A stretch of DNA of 64,000 nt, from the NCBI RefSeq assembly GCF_001618385.1, contig NZ_BDCR01000001.1:868001-932000 (forward strand), in the 5' to 3' direction. Source of the stretch: Paludibacter jiangxiensis. Lineage in GTDB: Bacteria > Bacteroidota > Bacteroidia > Bacteroidales > Paludibacteraceae. Below are positions 1 to 8,269 of the stretch, piece by piece; the first letter of the stretch is position 1, and each line of letters starts with the position of its first letter. Below the pieces are notes generated by a model that saw only the letters and a program-made list of their open reading frames with translations, did no database searches and was not told the origin of the DNA. Made by a program: the position numbers and the translations under genes.

Positions 1-818
1 GACTGCTTCCCGAAAAGCGGCGCCATCAATGCCCCTGCAATGGCCACCAGTCCGAAGAGGCCGATGGTGTCTGTGTGGAAACGAAACGGTGCCCCGCTGA
101 GGTGAAAGGTGAGGGTGGTCCAGAAGGAGCAGAAGATGCCGAACTGGAAAGCGCCCATCAGGGCCACCTTGCGCAGCAGCGGATAGCGGGGCAACATGCT
201 GAGCGCCGAGCCAAGCAATTTAAGGTAACTGCCCTTGAACGGAGTTTCTACTTCGGGCAGGTAGGTTTTGAGCAGCAGGGTAACCAACAACACCAGACCG
301 GCCGAAAAGCCATAGACCCAACGCCACGAGAGCCATTCGGCAATGGCGCCGCTAAACACCCGCGCGGCAAGGATGCCGATGAGGATGCCCGTAAAAATAG
401 TGCCTACCGTTTTGCCCCGGTTGACGCTGTCGAGACCGGCCGCCATGGGCAGAATCACCTGCACGGCCACTGACAGGATGCCGATAAGTACGCTGAGTAC
501 CCACACCTGTAGGATGCTGGCCGCGAAAATCATCAGCAACAACGAGAGAAATAACAGTGCCAACAGGTTTACGATCAGTGATTTTTTGTTCACCTTGTCG
601 CCCAGCGGAGTGATAAAGAAGAGTCCGAGCCCGTAACCGATTTGCGCCAGCATGGAGGTGAGTCCGGCCTGCGCTTCGGTGCATCCGAAGGTGGTCGAAA
701 TATCTTTCAGAATGGGTTGGTTGTAATAGATATTGGCAACCGAAATGCCGGCTGCCACCGCCATCAGCATTACCTGAAAGCGGGAAAGAGATCTGTTTGG
801 GTTGTCGATTGGAGTCAT
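1..818 (-). CDS. MFS transporter, DHA1-like drug/sugar efflux type (partial)
   Basis: The frame reads without a stop from an ATG at 818 to the left edge, giving 272 residues of the N-terminal part; the 3' end lies outside the window. The protein is strongly hydrophobic with repeated membrane segments. It has the ANIYYNQPIL signature in the first helix (about residues 28-37) and the GDKVNKK loop between helices 2 and 3, both typical of 12-helix DHA1-type exporters of the major facilitator superfamily. The substrate cannot be read from the sequence. A -7 box TACCTTTG lies on the minus strand at 842-849, about 24 bases upstream of the start. Other open frames on both strands here are shadows. 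Confidence 0.85.
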   Translation of the reverse strand, partial: MTPIDNPNRSLSRFQVMLMAVAAGISVANIYYNQPILKDISTTFGCTEAQAGLTSMLAQIGYGLGLFFITPLGDKVNKKSLIVNLLALLFLSLLLMIFAASILQVWVLSVLIGILSVAVQVILPMAAGLDSVNRGKTVGTIFTGILIGILAARVFSGAIAEWLSWRWVYGFSAGLVLLVTLLLKTYLPEVETPFKGSYLKLLGSALSMLPRYPLLRKVALMGAFQFGIFCSFWTTLTFHLSGAPFRFHTDTIGLFGLVAIAGALMAPLFGKQ

Positions 819-1252
819 CGTGATGAAAGCGAATGGAACTGCAAAGGTAGATATTTCGCAGGCTCATCCGTCCTTTACAAAAGGATAGGCATTGAAAAGT
901 TATTCAAGTCAGATTTGGAGTGGCCTTGTCCGGTGAGCCAAAAAACAAGAGAGGAAGCGGAAAGAATCGTCCTTGTTTGAAGTTTTCGACGTAAGGAGGA
1001 AACAAGTTTGGACGGTTCCCGCTTACGAACGCTAGTTTTTTGAGCGAAGCGGGCATAGCCTTGAATTTTTTGCTTCCTTTTTGCTTCAAGGCAAAAAGGA
1101 AGTCGGGGTTATAGGGGTGGAAACCCCTTATCAAATTTTTTAATGCGGGATATATATTCCTTTCACATCTTTTAATGGGGCAAAGAGTACCATTTCCCGC
1201 TTTGTTCAGCGACATTTGTAATCGCAATAAACGAAACTAAAAATAGAAATTT
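819..1252. other. Gene-free divergent intergenic region holding repeat copy A
   Basis: About 430 bases separate the divergent MFS and aldo/keto reductase genes. The left part carries the MFS promoter (-7 box at 842-849). The centre is occupied by the 228-bp structured repeat (922-1149). The last 100 bases before the reductase contain no promoter matching the TAnnTTTG consensus that I can see. An open frame on the minus strand across the repeat is not believed to be a gene. Confidence 0.7.
922..1149 (+). ncRNA. Dispersed 228-bp structured repeat, copy A (candidate folded RNA)
   Basis: This is a gapless match to 22563-22790. Helices seen: 939-946 with 1035-1042 (CAAAAAAC/GTTTTTTG, 8 bp); a long arm, 955-960 plus 964-972 with 1019-1024 plus 1010-1018 (AAA bulge); an apical stem 982-987/998-1003 around the conserved loop GACGTAAGGA; a 12-bp hairpin 1073-1084/1091-1102; and 1114-1118/1123-1127 closed by a GGAA (GNRA) tetraloop. 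The apical stem, the 12-bp hairpin and the GNRA hairpin all differ from copy B by compensatory changes. Strand is assigned from orientation toward the downstream gene and is not proven. It could be an RNA gene, a leader, or a mobile structured DNA element. Confidence 0.6.
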
Positions 1253-2266
1253 ATGCAATACAAACAATTTGGAAATACAGGACTGATGGTGTCCGAACTT
1301 TGCCTCGGCACGATGACTTTCGGAGGAAAAGGCTACTGGACAGCCATTGGAACGCTGCCTCAGGATGAAGTGAATGCACTGGTGAAACAGGCTGTCGATG
1401 CCGGTATTAACTTTATTGATACGGCCAACGTGTACAGCCTCGGATTGAGCGAAGAGATGACCGGACAGGCCATCCGCGAGCTTGGACTGAAACGCGACGA
1501 TCTGGTAATCGCCACCAAAGTGTGCGGCATGATGGGCGAGGGACCTAACGAAGCGGGATTGAGCCGGAAACATATCCTGCAACAGGCCGACGAGAGCCGG
1601 AAACGTCTTAACATGGACTACATCGACCTGTATCAGATTCACGGCTTCGATCCGTTGACCCCGTTTGAAGAGACACTGGAAGCACTCGACGTATTGGTGA
1701 AAAGTGGCAAGGTGCGTTACATCGGTTGCTCCAACTTGGCGGCCTGGCAAATTATGAAATCGCTGGGCATTTCGGCGCAAAACCGTCTGGCAAAATATGT
1801 GTCGTTACAGGCCTATTATACCATTGCTGGTCGTGATCTGGAACGGGAACTAGTGCCGTTGCTGCTCGACCAGAAGATGGGACTGATGGTGTGGAGTCCG
1901 CTGGCAGGAGGTTTCCTGAGTGGAAAATATAGTCGCAATGCATCTACCGAAGAGGGGCGCCGCGTCAACTTCGACTTTCCTCCTATCAACAAGGAGAAAG
2001 CGTTCGATATTATCGACGTGATGCAGGAGATGGCAGCTTCGAAAGGAGTTTCTGTGGCACAAATCGCACTGGCATGGTTGCTCCACCAACCGGTTGTTAC
2101 TTCGGTAATTGTGGGGGCAAAGAAACCTGAGCAATTGGCAGAAAACCTCAAAGCGGTTGAGGTAAAATTGACGGACGATGAATTAAGCCGACTGGACGAA
2201 GTAAGCAAACTGGCACCCGAATATCCCGGCTGGATGATCGAACGTCAGAGCCGGTATCGGGAATAA
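1253..2266 (+). CDS. Aldo/keto reductase
   Basis: This 337-residue NAD(P)H-dependent oxidoreductase has the (beta/alpha)8 aldo/keto reductase fold. The catalytic tetrad is visible: D56 and Y61 in DTANVY, K89 in ATKVC, and H130 in YQIHGFDP. The C-terminal cofactor-binding stretch (SVIVGAKKPEQL) is also present. Overall it resembles the YajO/Tas-like soluble aldo/keto reductases; the physiological substrate is unknown. It starts 103 bases after repeat copy A and ends at a rho-independent terminator, so it looks monocistronic. Confidence 0.92.
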   Translation: MQYKQFGNTGLMVSELCLGTMTFGGKGYWTAIGTLPQDEVNALVKQAVDAGINFIDTANVYSLGLSEEMTGQAIRELGLKRDDLVIATKVCGMMGEGPNEAGLSRKHILQQADESRKRLNMDYIDLYQIHGFDPLTPFEETLEALDVLVKSGKVRYIGCSNLAAWQIMKSLGISAQNRLAKYVSLQAYYTIAGRDLERELVPLLLDQKMGLMVWSPLAGGFLSGKYSRNASTEEGRRVNFDFPPINKEKAFDIIDVMQEMAASKGVSVAQIALAWLLHQPVVTSVIVGAKKPEQLAENLKAVEVKLTDDELSRLDEVSKLAPEYPGWMIERQSRYRE

Positions 2267-2290
2267 TATTGTGGATATTTTTAGTTATTG

Positions 2291-2324
2291 AAGGCAGTTT
2301 CGGTTTCACGGGACTGCCTTTTTT
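2291..2324 (+). terminator. Intrinsic terminator after aldo/keto reductase
   Basis: An 8-bp stem AAGGCAGT/ACTGCCTT (2291-2298 with 2313-2320) is followed by a T-run, 25 bases after the stop codon. Confidence 0.8.
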
Positions 2325-2433
2325 GCATGAATACAGATTCGATTTTTTTCCTTAATTTTGAACCCCTTCTAATGTACCATTCTAAAAGAGTGATGACTAC
2401 GTTGTTTCAAGGAATCATTTATAAATTTCATAT

Positions 2434-5400
2434 ATGCTAAAGAAAACCTTTATTCTGCTATTTTGTTTGATGACGGTCGGTGCTTTATGGGCACAAAATC
2501 CGGCCAAGTGGTTGCGTTATCCGGCTATTTCTCCTGACGGAAGCAAAATCGCATTCTCCTATCAGGGTGATATTTATGTGGTTGATAGCCAGGGCGGCAA
2601 TGCCCGTCAGCTGACCAGTAATCCGGCTCACGACTACCATCCCGTGTGGTCGCCCGACGGTAGCAAACTGGCTTTTGCTTCTAACCGTAAAGGCAACTTC
2701 GATGTTTACCTGATGGATGCCGATGGTGGTAATCCCACTCGTCTGACAACTCATTCGTCCAACGAAATTCCCTTTTGTTTTACTCCCGACGGCAAAGAAG
2801 TTATCTACAGCGGATTGATTCAGGATCCGGCCGCCAGTCTTACCTTTCGCAGCTACGGCGAGTTGTACAAAGTCTCCGTTAAAGGCGGTCGTCCCGATCA
2901 GGTTTTCGCGGTGCCTGCCGATGAGGCAACAATGAGCCAGGATGGAAAATTCATCTATTACAACGATATCAAAGGTGTTGAAAACCGCTGGAGAAAGCAC
3001 CACACCTCGTCGGTCGTGCGTGATATCTGGATGTTTGACACCCAAAATAAAAAATACACCAAACTGACCACCACCAACGGCGAAAGCCGTACTCCGGTAC
3101 TTTCGCCCGACGGCAAAACTGTCTATTTTTTGGGTGAACGGGGCGGGAGCTTCAACGGATTCAAATTCGCGGTTGCCGATCCGAAAAACGTGACTCCGGT
3201 TACATCGTTCAAGAAAGATCCGCTGCGATTCCTCTCGGCTTCGCGTAACGGAACGCTGTGCTATACATTCCAGGGAGAGATTTATACGCAGCAGGCAAAT
3301 GGTAAACCGCAAAAGATCAGTGTCAACGTAAAACGCGACGATTCTGCCGAAGAAACGGAAGTGCTCAAATCGGGGAAGGAAGCCTCCGAAGCTGTGGTTT
3401 CGTCCGACGGCAAGCAGATGGCCTTTATCTTCCGTGGCGATGTCTTTGTCTCATCGGTAGATTACGGGACCACCAAGCAAATCACCAACACCCCCGAACA
3501 GGAACGTCAGGTGAATTTTAGCTCTGATGGCAAGAAATTGGTTTACTCGGGAGAACGCAACGGCAGCTGGAACCTCTACGTGGCATCCATCGCCGACCCG
3601 AAAGAGCCAAACTTCCCGAATGCAACCATCATCAATGAGGAGTGTCTCTACAGCACGCCCCGCAATGCGATGTATCCCAAATTTTCACCCGACGGCAAGG
3701 AGATTGCTTTTTACGAAAACCGTTGCGAGTTGAAAATCATTACGCTGGCCGATAAAAAAGTGCGCCAGATCACCGACGGCAAAACCACCTTCTCGAGTTC
3801 CGACGGCGATCTCGATTTCAACTGGTCGCCCGACGGCAAATGGATCACATTCGACTACACGCCGAATAAACACTGGCCTTACAACGATATAGGTATCGTG
3901 AGCACCAAGGGCGGCGAACCTATTATCGACCTGGTGGCGAGTGGCTATACCAACCGTAATCCGAAATTTGTGATGGGCGGCGACGCCATTCTCTTCTTCT
4001 GCGACCGCTACGGAATGCGCAGTCACGCTTCGTGGGGCTCGCTCGACGATGCTTTTCTGGTCTTTCTGAACAAAGAGGCGCATGACAAGTTCAAACTCTC
4101 GAAAGAGGAGGCTGAACTGTTGAAGGATAGTACGGATAAGAAAAAAGAAGACGACAAAAAGGCAGAGGATGCCGATAAAAAAGAGGACAAAAAAGCCGAT
4201 GCCAAAGAGAAGAAGGCGAAGGAGATCAAACTGGAACTCGATAACATTGAGGATCGCATCGAGCGGGTAACCATCAACTCGTCGAAAATGGGCGATGCCG
4301 TTATTTCGAAGGATGGCGAAAAAATCTATTACCTCTCTGCTTTTGAAAACGGATACGACCTATGGACAAACGAGTTGCGCAAGCAGGAGACCAAACTGAT
4401 GATGAAACTCAATGCCAAAGAGGCAACGCTCGCTTTCGACAAAGACGAGAAAAATCTCTTTGTGCTCTCGCCTGTTGCGCCGCAAAAAATTACGCTGGCT
4501 GGCGAAAAGAAGACTCCGATTGCCTACAACGCGCAAAAGGTGCTCGATCGTCCTGCCGAACGCCAGTATATGTTCGACCACGTTGTGAAACAGGTGCGCG
4601 AGAAGATTTTCCGTGAAGATATTTTCGGTGTCGATTGGAATTACTATACCAAGGAATATGCGCAATATCTGCCGTATATCAACAACAATTTTGATTTTGA
4701 AGAGCTGTTGAGCGAACTGTTGGGCGAACTCAACGTGTCGCACACCGGTGGACGTTACTATCCGCGTGCCGAAGGAGGTGACGAAACGGCAGAACTGGGT
4801 CTTTTCTTCGACTGGAACTACAAGGGCGATGGACTGCAGGTGACCGAAGTGCTCGAAAAAGGCCCGTTTAATAAGGCAACATCCAAAGTGAAAGAGGGTG
4901 TTATTCTTGAAAAGATCAACGAACAGCAGATCAGTAAAGGCGAAGATTATTTCCCGATGCTTAACCTGTTAGCCGACAAAAACGTCAAGGTATCGTTCTA
5001 CAACCCATCGACCAAAGAACGTTGGAACGAGACCGTAAAACCGGTTACCCGTACCAAATACAACGATATGCTCTACGATCGCTGGGTGAAACGCAACGCC
5101 GAACTGGTTGATAAACTCTCGAAAGGGCGTTTGGGTTATGTGCATTTGCAGGCAATGAACGACGGTAGTTTCCGCGAAATCTATAATGACCTGCTCGGTA
5201 AATACAACGATCGTGACGGTATCGTGATCGACACCCGTTACAATGGCGGTGGCCGCTTGCACGAAGACATCGAGGTGCTTTTCAGTGGTAAAAAATATTT
5301 CTCGCAGGTGTTGCGCGGCAAAGAGGCCTGCGACATGCCGAGCCGTCGCTGGAACAAACCATCGATCATGCTGGTTTGCGAAGCCAACTACTCCAATGCG

Positions 5401-5691
5401 CACGGAACGCCTTATGTGTACAAACACGTAGGAATCGGTGATTTGGTGGGAATGCCCGTGCCGGGAACCATGAGCAGTGTGTGGTGGGAAACCCTGCAGG
5501 ATAAAACCCTGATCTTCGGGATTCCTATCGTTGGAATGCGCGACAATGACGGCAACTATCTGGAAAATATGCAGCAGGAGGTCGACTACAAAGTGGCTCA
5601 ACGTCCCGAGCTGATTCAGCAGGGCGAAGACGAACAGATTGAAAAAGCAGTGGAAGTATTGCTGAAACAGGTGGACAGTAAGCAGAAATAA
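2434..5691 (+). CDS. Tricorn-like S41 family protease, exported
   Basis: This 1085-residue protein is close to the length of archaeal tricorn protease. It begins with a signal peptide (residues 1-21, ending ALWAQ). Residues about 30-520 form TolB/PD40-type beta-propeller repeats (several SPDGSKIAF-like motifs). A Lys/Asp/Glu-rich linker sits near 565-600. The C-terminal third has a PDZ-like segment and an S41 peptidase domain: GRLGYVHLQAM, IVIDTRYNGGG, and the probable nucleophile S987 in ANYSNAHG. It probably degrades peptides in the periplasm. A -7 box TAATTTTG lies at 2353-2360. The charged linker is unusual but the frame is intact. It ends before a strong terminator. Confidence 0.9.
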   Translation: MLKKTFILLFCLMTVGALWAQNPAKWLRYPAISPDGSKIAFSYQGDIYVVDSQGGNARQLTSNPAHDYHPVWSPDGSKLAFASNRKGNFDVYLMDADGGNPTRLTTHSSNEIPFCFTPDGKEVIYSGLIQDPAASLTFRSYGELYKVSVKGGRPDQVFAVPADEATMSQDGKFIYYNDIKGVENRWRKHHTSSVVRDIWMFDTQNKKYTKLTTTNGESRTPVLSPDGKTVYFLGERGGSFNGFKFAVADPKNVTPVTSFKKDPLRFLSASRNGTLCYTFQGEIYTQQANGKPQKISVNVKRDDSAEETEVLKSGKEASEAVVSSDGKQMAFIFRGDVFVSSVDYGTTKQITNTPEQERQVNFSSDGKKLVYSGERNGSWNLYVASIADPKEPNFPNATIINEECLYSTPRNAMYPKFSPDGKEIAFYENRCELKIITLADKKVRQITDGKTTFSSSDGDLDFNWSPDGKWITFDYTPNKHWPYNDIGIVSTKGGEPIIDLVASGYTNRNPKFVMGGDAILFFCDRYGMRSHASWGSLDDAFLVFLNKEAHDKFKLSKEEAELLKDSTDKKKEDDKKAEDADKKEDKKADAKEKKAKEIKLELDNIEDRIERVTINSSKMGDAVISKDGEKIYYLSAFENGYDLWTNELRKQETKLMMKLNAKEATLAFDKDEKNLFVLSPVAPQKITLAGEKKTPIAYNAQKVLDRPAERQYMFDHVVKQVREKIFREDIFGVDWNYYTKEYAQYLPYINNNFDFEELLSELLGELNVSHTGGRYYPRAEGGDETAELGLFFDWNYKGDGLQVTEVLEKGPFNKATSKVKEGVILEKINEQQISKGEDYFPMLNLLADKNVKVSFYNPSTKERWNETVKPVTRTKYNDMLYDRWVKRNAELVDKLSKGRLGYVHLQAMNDGSFREIYNDLLGKYNDRDGIVIDTRYNGGGRLHEDIEVLFSGKKYFSQVLRGKEACDMPSRRWNKPSIMLVCEANYSNAHGTPYVYKHVGIGDLVGMPVPGTMSSVWWETLQDKTLIFGIPIVGMRDNDGNYLENMQQEVDYKVAQRPELIQQGEDEQIEKAVEVLLKQVDSKQK

Positions 5692-5713
5692 AGCATTGCT
5701 TTTGACAAATAAT

Positions 5714-5747
5714 CAAAGGGTCGCAACCGAAAAGTTGCGGCCCTTTG
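5714..5747 (+). terminator. Intrinsic terminator after tricorn-like gene
   Basis: A 14-bp stem with one T-G wobble (CAAAGGG...CCCTTTG outer arms, CGCAAC/GTTGCG inner arms) and loop CGAAAA, 22 bases after the stop. Confidence 0.8.
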
Positions 5748-5764
5748 TTGTCTCAAAAACAGAA

Positions 5765-5828
5765 AAATCACACATTTCGTGCCAATTATGTGATTTTTCT
5801 CACACTTTCGGCACGAAATGTGTGATTT
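5765..5828. repeat. Perfect 19-bp inverted repeat
   Basis: Arms 5765-5783 and 5810-5828 are perfect reverse complements over 19 bases (AAATCACACATTTCGTGCC and its complement), separated by 26 bases. The loop contains its own small stem TGTGA/TCACA and a partial repeat of the arm (TCACACTTTCGGCAC). It follows the terminator at 5714-5747 and lacks a T-run of its own. It may be a miniature repeat or a protein-binding site. Confidence 0.6.
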
Positions 5829-5952
5829 CGTCCTTTCTGGCCTCACATGGCAGATTCATATTTTATTTCTAATTTTGAGCTATCAAATTCTTTCGTAGCT
5901 TCGTTTGTCCCGATTGCTTCTGTCGTCGGATGAGGCTTTTGACCATTAAACT

Positions 5953-7110
5953 TTGAACTGCATGTTTCTGAATCCCGATGCCGAACAGATGACCCCTTTT
6001 ATTGTGATGGAGGTGCTGGAACGGGCATCCGAACTTGAAAAACAGGGTATTTCTATTATCCACATGGAGGTGGGTGAACCCGATTTCGATGTCCCTCAAT
6101 GTGTTGCCCAAGCTGCTGAAAAGGCGCAACAGAACGGTAAAACTCACTATACCCATTCGCTTGGCGATCTTGCTTTACGCGAAGCCATCTGCCGTTTTTA
6201 CAAAAAGGAGTACGGCGTAACCATTTCACCCGACCGTGTATTAGTAACTTCGGGCAGTTCGCCTGCTATCCTGATGGTTTTGATGGCCATCTGTAATGCC
6301 GGCGATGAGGTGATTATGACCAATCCCGGATATCCCTGCTACCGCAATTTTGCACTGGCCTGTCGGGCCGTTCCTGTCGATGTGGAGGTACGTGCCGAAA
6401 CGGGTTTTCAGTACGAAGCCGAATCGTTGCAAAAAGCCATCACATCCCGCACCCGGACGCTCTTTTTCAATTCGCCCATGAACCCTTCGGGGACGCTTGC
6501 CGACGAATCGGTTTTCCGAATGCTTGCACAATTGCTGTTCCCGGTTATCTCCGACGAGATTTATCACGGTCTGGTTTACAACGGGCGGGCACGCTCCATC
6601 CTGGAGTTTACCGACAATGCCTTCGTGGTGAACGGTTTTTCCAAACGTTTTGCCATGACCGGTCTGCGTTTGGGTTACGTGATTGCACCGCAGGAGTATA
6701 TGCGTACTCTGCAAATTCTTCAGCAAAACCTTTTTATCTGCGCCCCTTCTACGGCTCAGGCGGCCGGTGTTGCCGCGCTCGAAAAGTCTGACGCGGATGT
6801 GGTGAAAATGAGAGCAGTGTATGACGAACGTCGCCGGTTTATGATCGGCCGTTTGCGTGAAATTGGCTTTGAGATAAAGGTTGAGCCTCAGGGAGCTTTC
6901 TACGTGCTGGCCGATGCCCGCAAGTTCACCTCCGATTCGTACAAATTTGCTTTCGATGTGCTCGAAAATGCGCATGTCGGCATCACCCCCGGAGTTGACT
7001 TCGGAACCAAGGGAGAGGGATTCGTTCGCTTTTCGTATGCCAACTCGTTGGAGAATATTGCGGAAGGCTTAAATCGGTTGGAACGATATTTGCAGGAGAA
7101 GAGGGTGTAA
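5953..7110 (+). CDS. PLP-dependent aminotransferase, class I/II
   Basis: This 385-residue fold-type I aminotransferase is of the aspartate/aromatic family. Visible motifs are EVGEPDFDVP near the N-terminus, NPGYPCYRN, NSPMNPSG (N177), SDEIYHGLVY (D201, Y204), and the Schiff-base lysine K231 in NGFSKRFAMTGLRLGY. The C-terminal FVRFSYAN supplies the substrate carboxylate arginine. The start could also be the ATG at 5962 (MFLNPDAEQM), which matches homologues better. A -7 box TAATTTTG is at 5870-5877. It may act in amino-acid biosynthesis, but its substrate is not predictable. Confidence 0.9.
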   Translation: MNCMFLNPDAEQMTPFIVMEVLERASELEKQGISIIHMEVGEPDFDVPQCVAQAAEKAQQNGKTHYTHSLGDLALREAICRFYKKEYGVTISPDRVLVTSGSSPAILMVLMAICNAGDEVIMTNPGYPCYRNFALACRAVPVDVEVRAETGFQYEAESLQKAITSRTRTLFFNSPMNPSGTLADESVFRMLAQLLFPVISDEIYHGLVYNGRARSILEFTDNAFVVNGFSKRFAMTGLRLGYVIAPQEYMRTLQILQQNLFICAPSTAQAAGVAALEKSDADVVKMRAVYDERRRFMIGRLREIGFEIKVEPQGAFYVLADARKFTSDSYKFAFDVLENAHVGITPGVDFGTKGEGFVRFSYANSLENIAEGLNRLERYLQEKRV

Positions 7111-7130
7111 GGATGTGGAAATGATCAGTA

Positions 7131-7159
7131 GCACACAGAATACACGGAATCAACGGACA
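7131..7159 (+). repeat. Half copy of GCACACGGA-type inverted repeat
   Basis: GCACACAGAATACACGGAAT resembles the left arm of the elements at 9354-9455 and 60735-60848. No matching right arm is visible before 7286, so this looks like a decayed or truncated copy. Confidence 0.5.
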
Positions 7160-7286
7160 GCGATGTAATCTATCTGGGTTGAAACATCCCCGGAACACCA
7201 ATTGGTTATTATCTTTAGGAGCTTTTTTAGCGATAACTGCCAATTGCCAATTCCAATTGTAAATGAACAAATCGTAAATCTACTTT

Positions 7287-8180
7287 ATGCTTTCATTCAG
7301 ACCGGTAACTTTATCGGACAAAGAATTAATAAATAGCTATTTAAAGCAACAACATACACGGCTTTTCACCTACTCGTTTGAGGTGCTTTTTCTGTGGAGG
7401 AATGTCTACGATTTTCAGATTGCCGAATTCGACAATCATCTGTTAATCAAGACGTATGTCGACGGGTGTCACTATTTCCTGTTTCCAGTTGGTAACGACG
7501 ATTTGATTCCTACCCTTGAGGCGATGCTCGACCACTCTTTTTGCCTCGATTGCGCTCCGGTGATCGGCCAAATTACTCCCGAGAACAAGGAAGTGATGGA
7601 GCGGCTGATGCCGGGTAAGTTCAAATTCATTCCTTCGCGCAACGAATACGAATATCTTTATGAGTCGGAAAAACTGGCGACGCTGAGCGGTAAAGCCTTG
7701 CAGCCGAAGCGAAATCACATCAACTTCGTAGAAAAGAACTACTCGTGGCAGTTTGAGCCTATTACTCCGGAAAATATCGGCGAGTGCATTGCGTTCAACG
7801 ACGCCTGGGATTATCACTACAATGACAATCCCGAGTCGAAGCGTTTTATTGAAAACAAAGCCATCAACGATTATTTTCTCTATTATGACAAAATGCCACT
7901 CGATGGCGGCTGCATCCGTTTGGATGGCAAAGTGGCCGGTATTTCTGTCGGGACTCCACTCAACGATGAGGTCTACCTTTGCCTTTTTGAAAAGGCATCA
8001 CACATTTATCGTGGATCTTATACGTTGATAAACAGAGAAATGATTCGTCATTACGCCACCGGATACAAATATGTGAACCGGGCGGAGGATGGCGGCGTGG
8101 AGGGTTTGCGTCAGGCAAAAATGTCGTACAATCCGGCCATTTTGCAGGAAGTCTTTCTGGCCGAACTGGCCGAACAATAA
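7287..8180 (+). CDS. DUF2156 domain protein (GNAT-like)
   Basis: This 297-residue soluble protein matches the DUF2156 family, related to the C-terminal domain of phosphatidylglycerol lysyltransferases (a GNAT fold that uses aminoacyl-tRNA or acyl donors). Family-typical stretches are FLWRNVYDFQIAEF, LQPKRNHINFVEKNY and the C-terminal NRAEDGGVEGLRQAKMSYNP. No membrane segments are present, unlike full-length MprF proteins. The reaction is unknown. It stands between the aminotransferase and pheS in the same orientation, with 176 bases upstream. Confidence 0.8.
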   Translation: MLSFRPVTLSDKELINSYLKQQHTRLFTYSFEVLFLWRNVYDFQIAEFDNHLLIKTYVDGCHYFLFPVGNDDLIPTLEAMLDHSFCLDCAPVIGQITPENKEVMERLMPGKFKFIPSRNEYEYLYESEKLATLSGKALQPKRNHINFVEKNYSWQFEPITPENIGECIAFNDAWDYHYNDNPESKRFIENKAINDYFLYYDKMPLDGGCIRLDGKVAGISVGTPLNDEVYLCLFEKASHIYRGSYTLINREMIRHYATGYKYVNRAEDGGVEGLRQAKMSYNPAILQEVFLAELAEQ

Positions 8181-8269
8181 GTTGCGAAAGTAGCCGCAAC
8201 AGAGGCTATTTAAATATCACTTTCTCGTAAAAAATCAATACCTTTGCACTCTGAAAAATTCATATCGTT

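Noticed and set aside
75-473. Plus-strand frame over the first 500 bases
   Set aside because: It is antisense to the MFS transporter, whose minus-strand frame gives a clear membrane protein with family motifs.
904-1227. Minus-strand open frame across repeat copy A whose translation resembles a frame across copy B (22545-22730)
   Set aside because: The two copies align without gaps, so any frame open in both gives similar peptides. The changes track helix pairing rather than codon positions, and neither frame has a plausible start region.
2485-3312. Long antisense frame inside the tricorn-like gene
   Set aside because: It is a shadow of a well-supported coding frame with propeller repeats; it has no domain or signal of its own. 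The same holds for many other antisense frames (for example 6241-6975, 16748-17500, 45130-46071).
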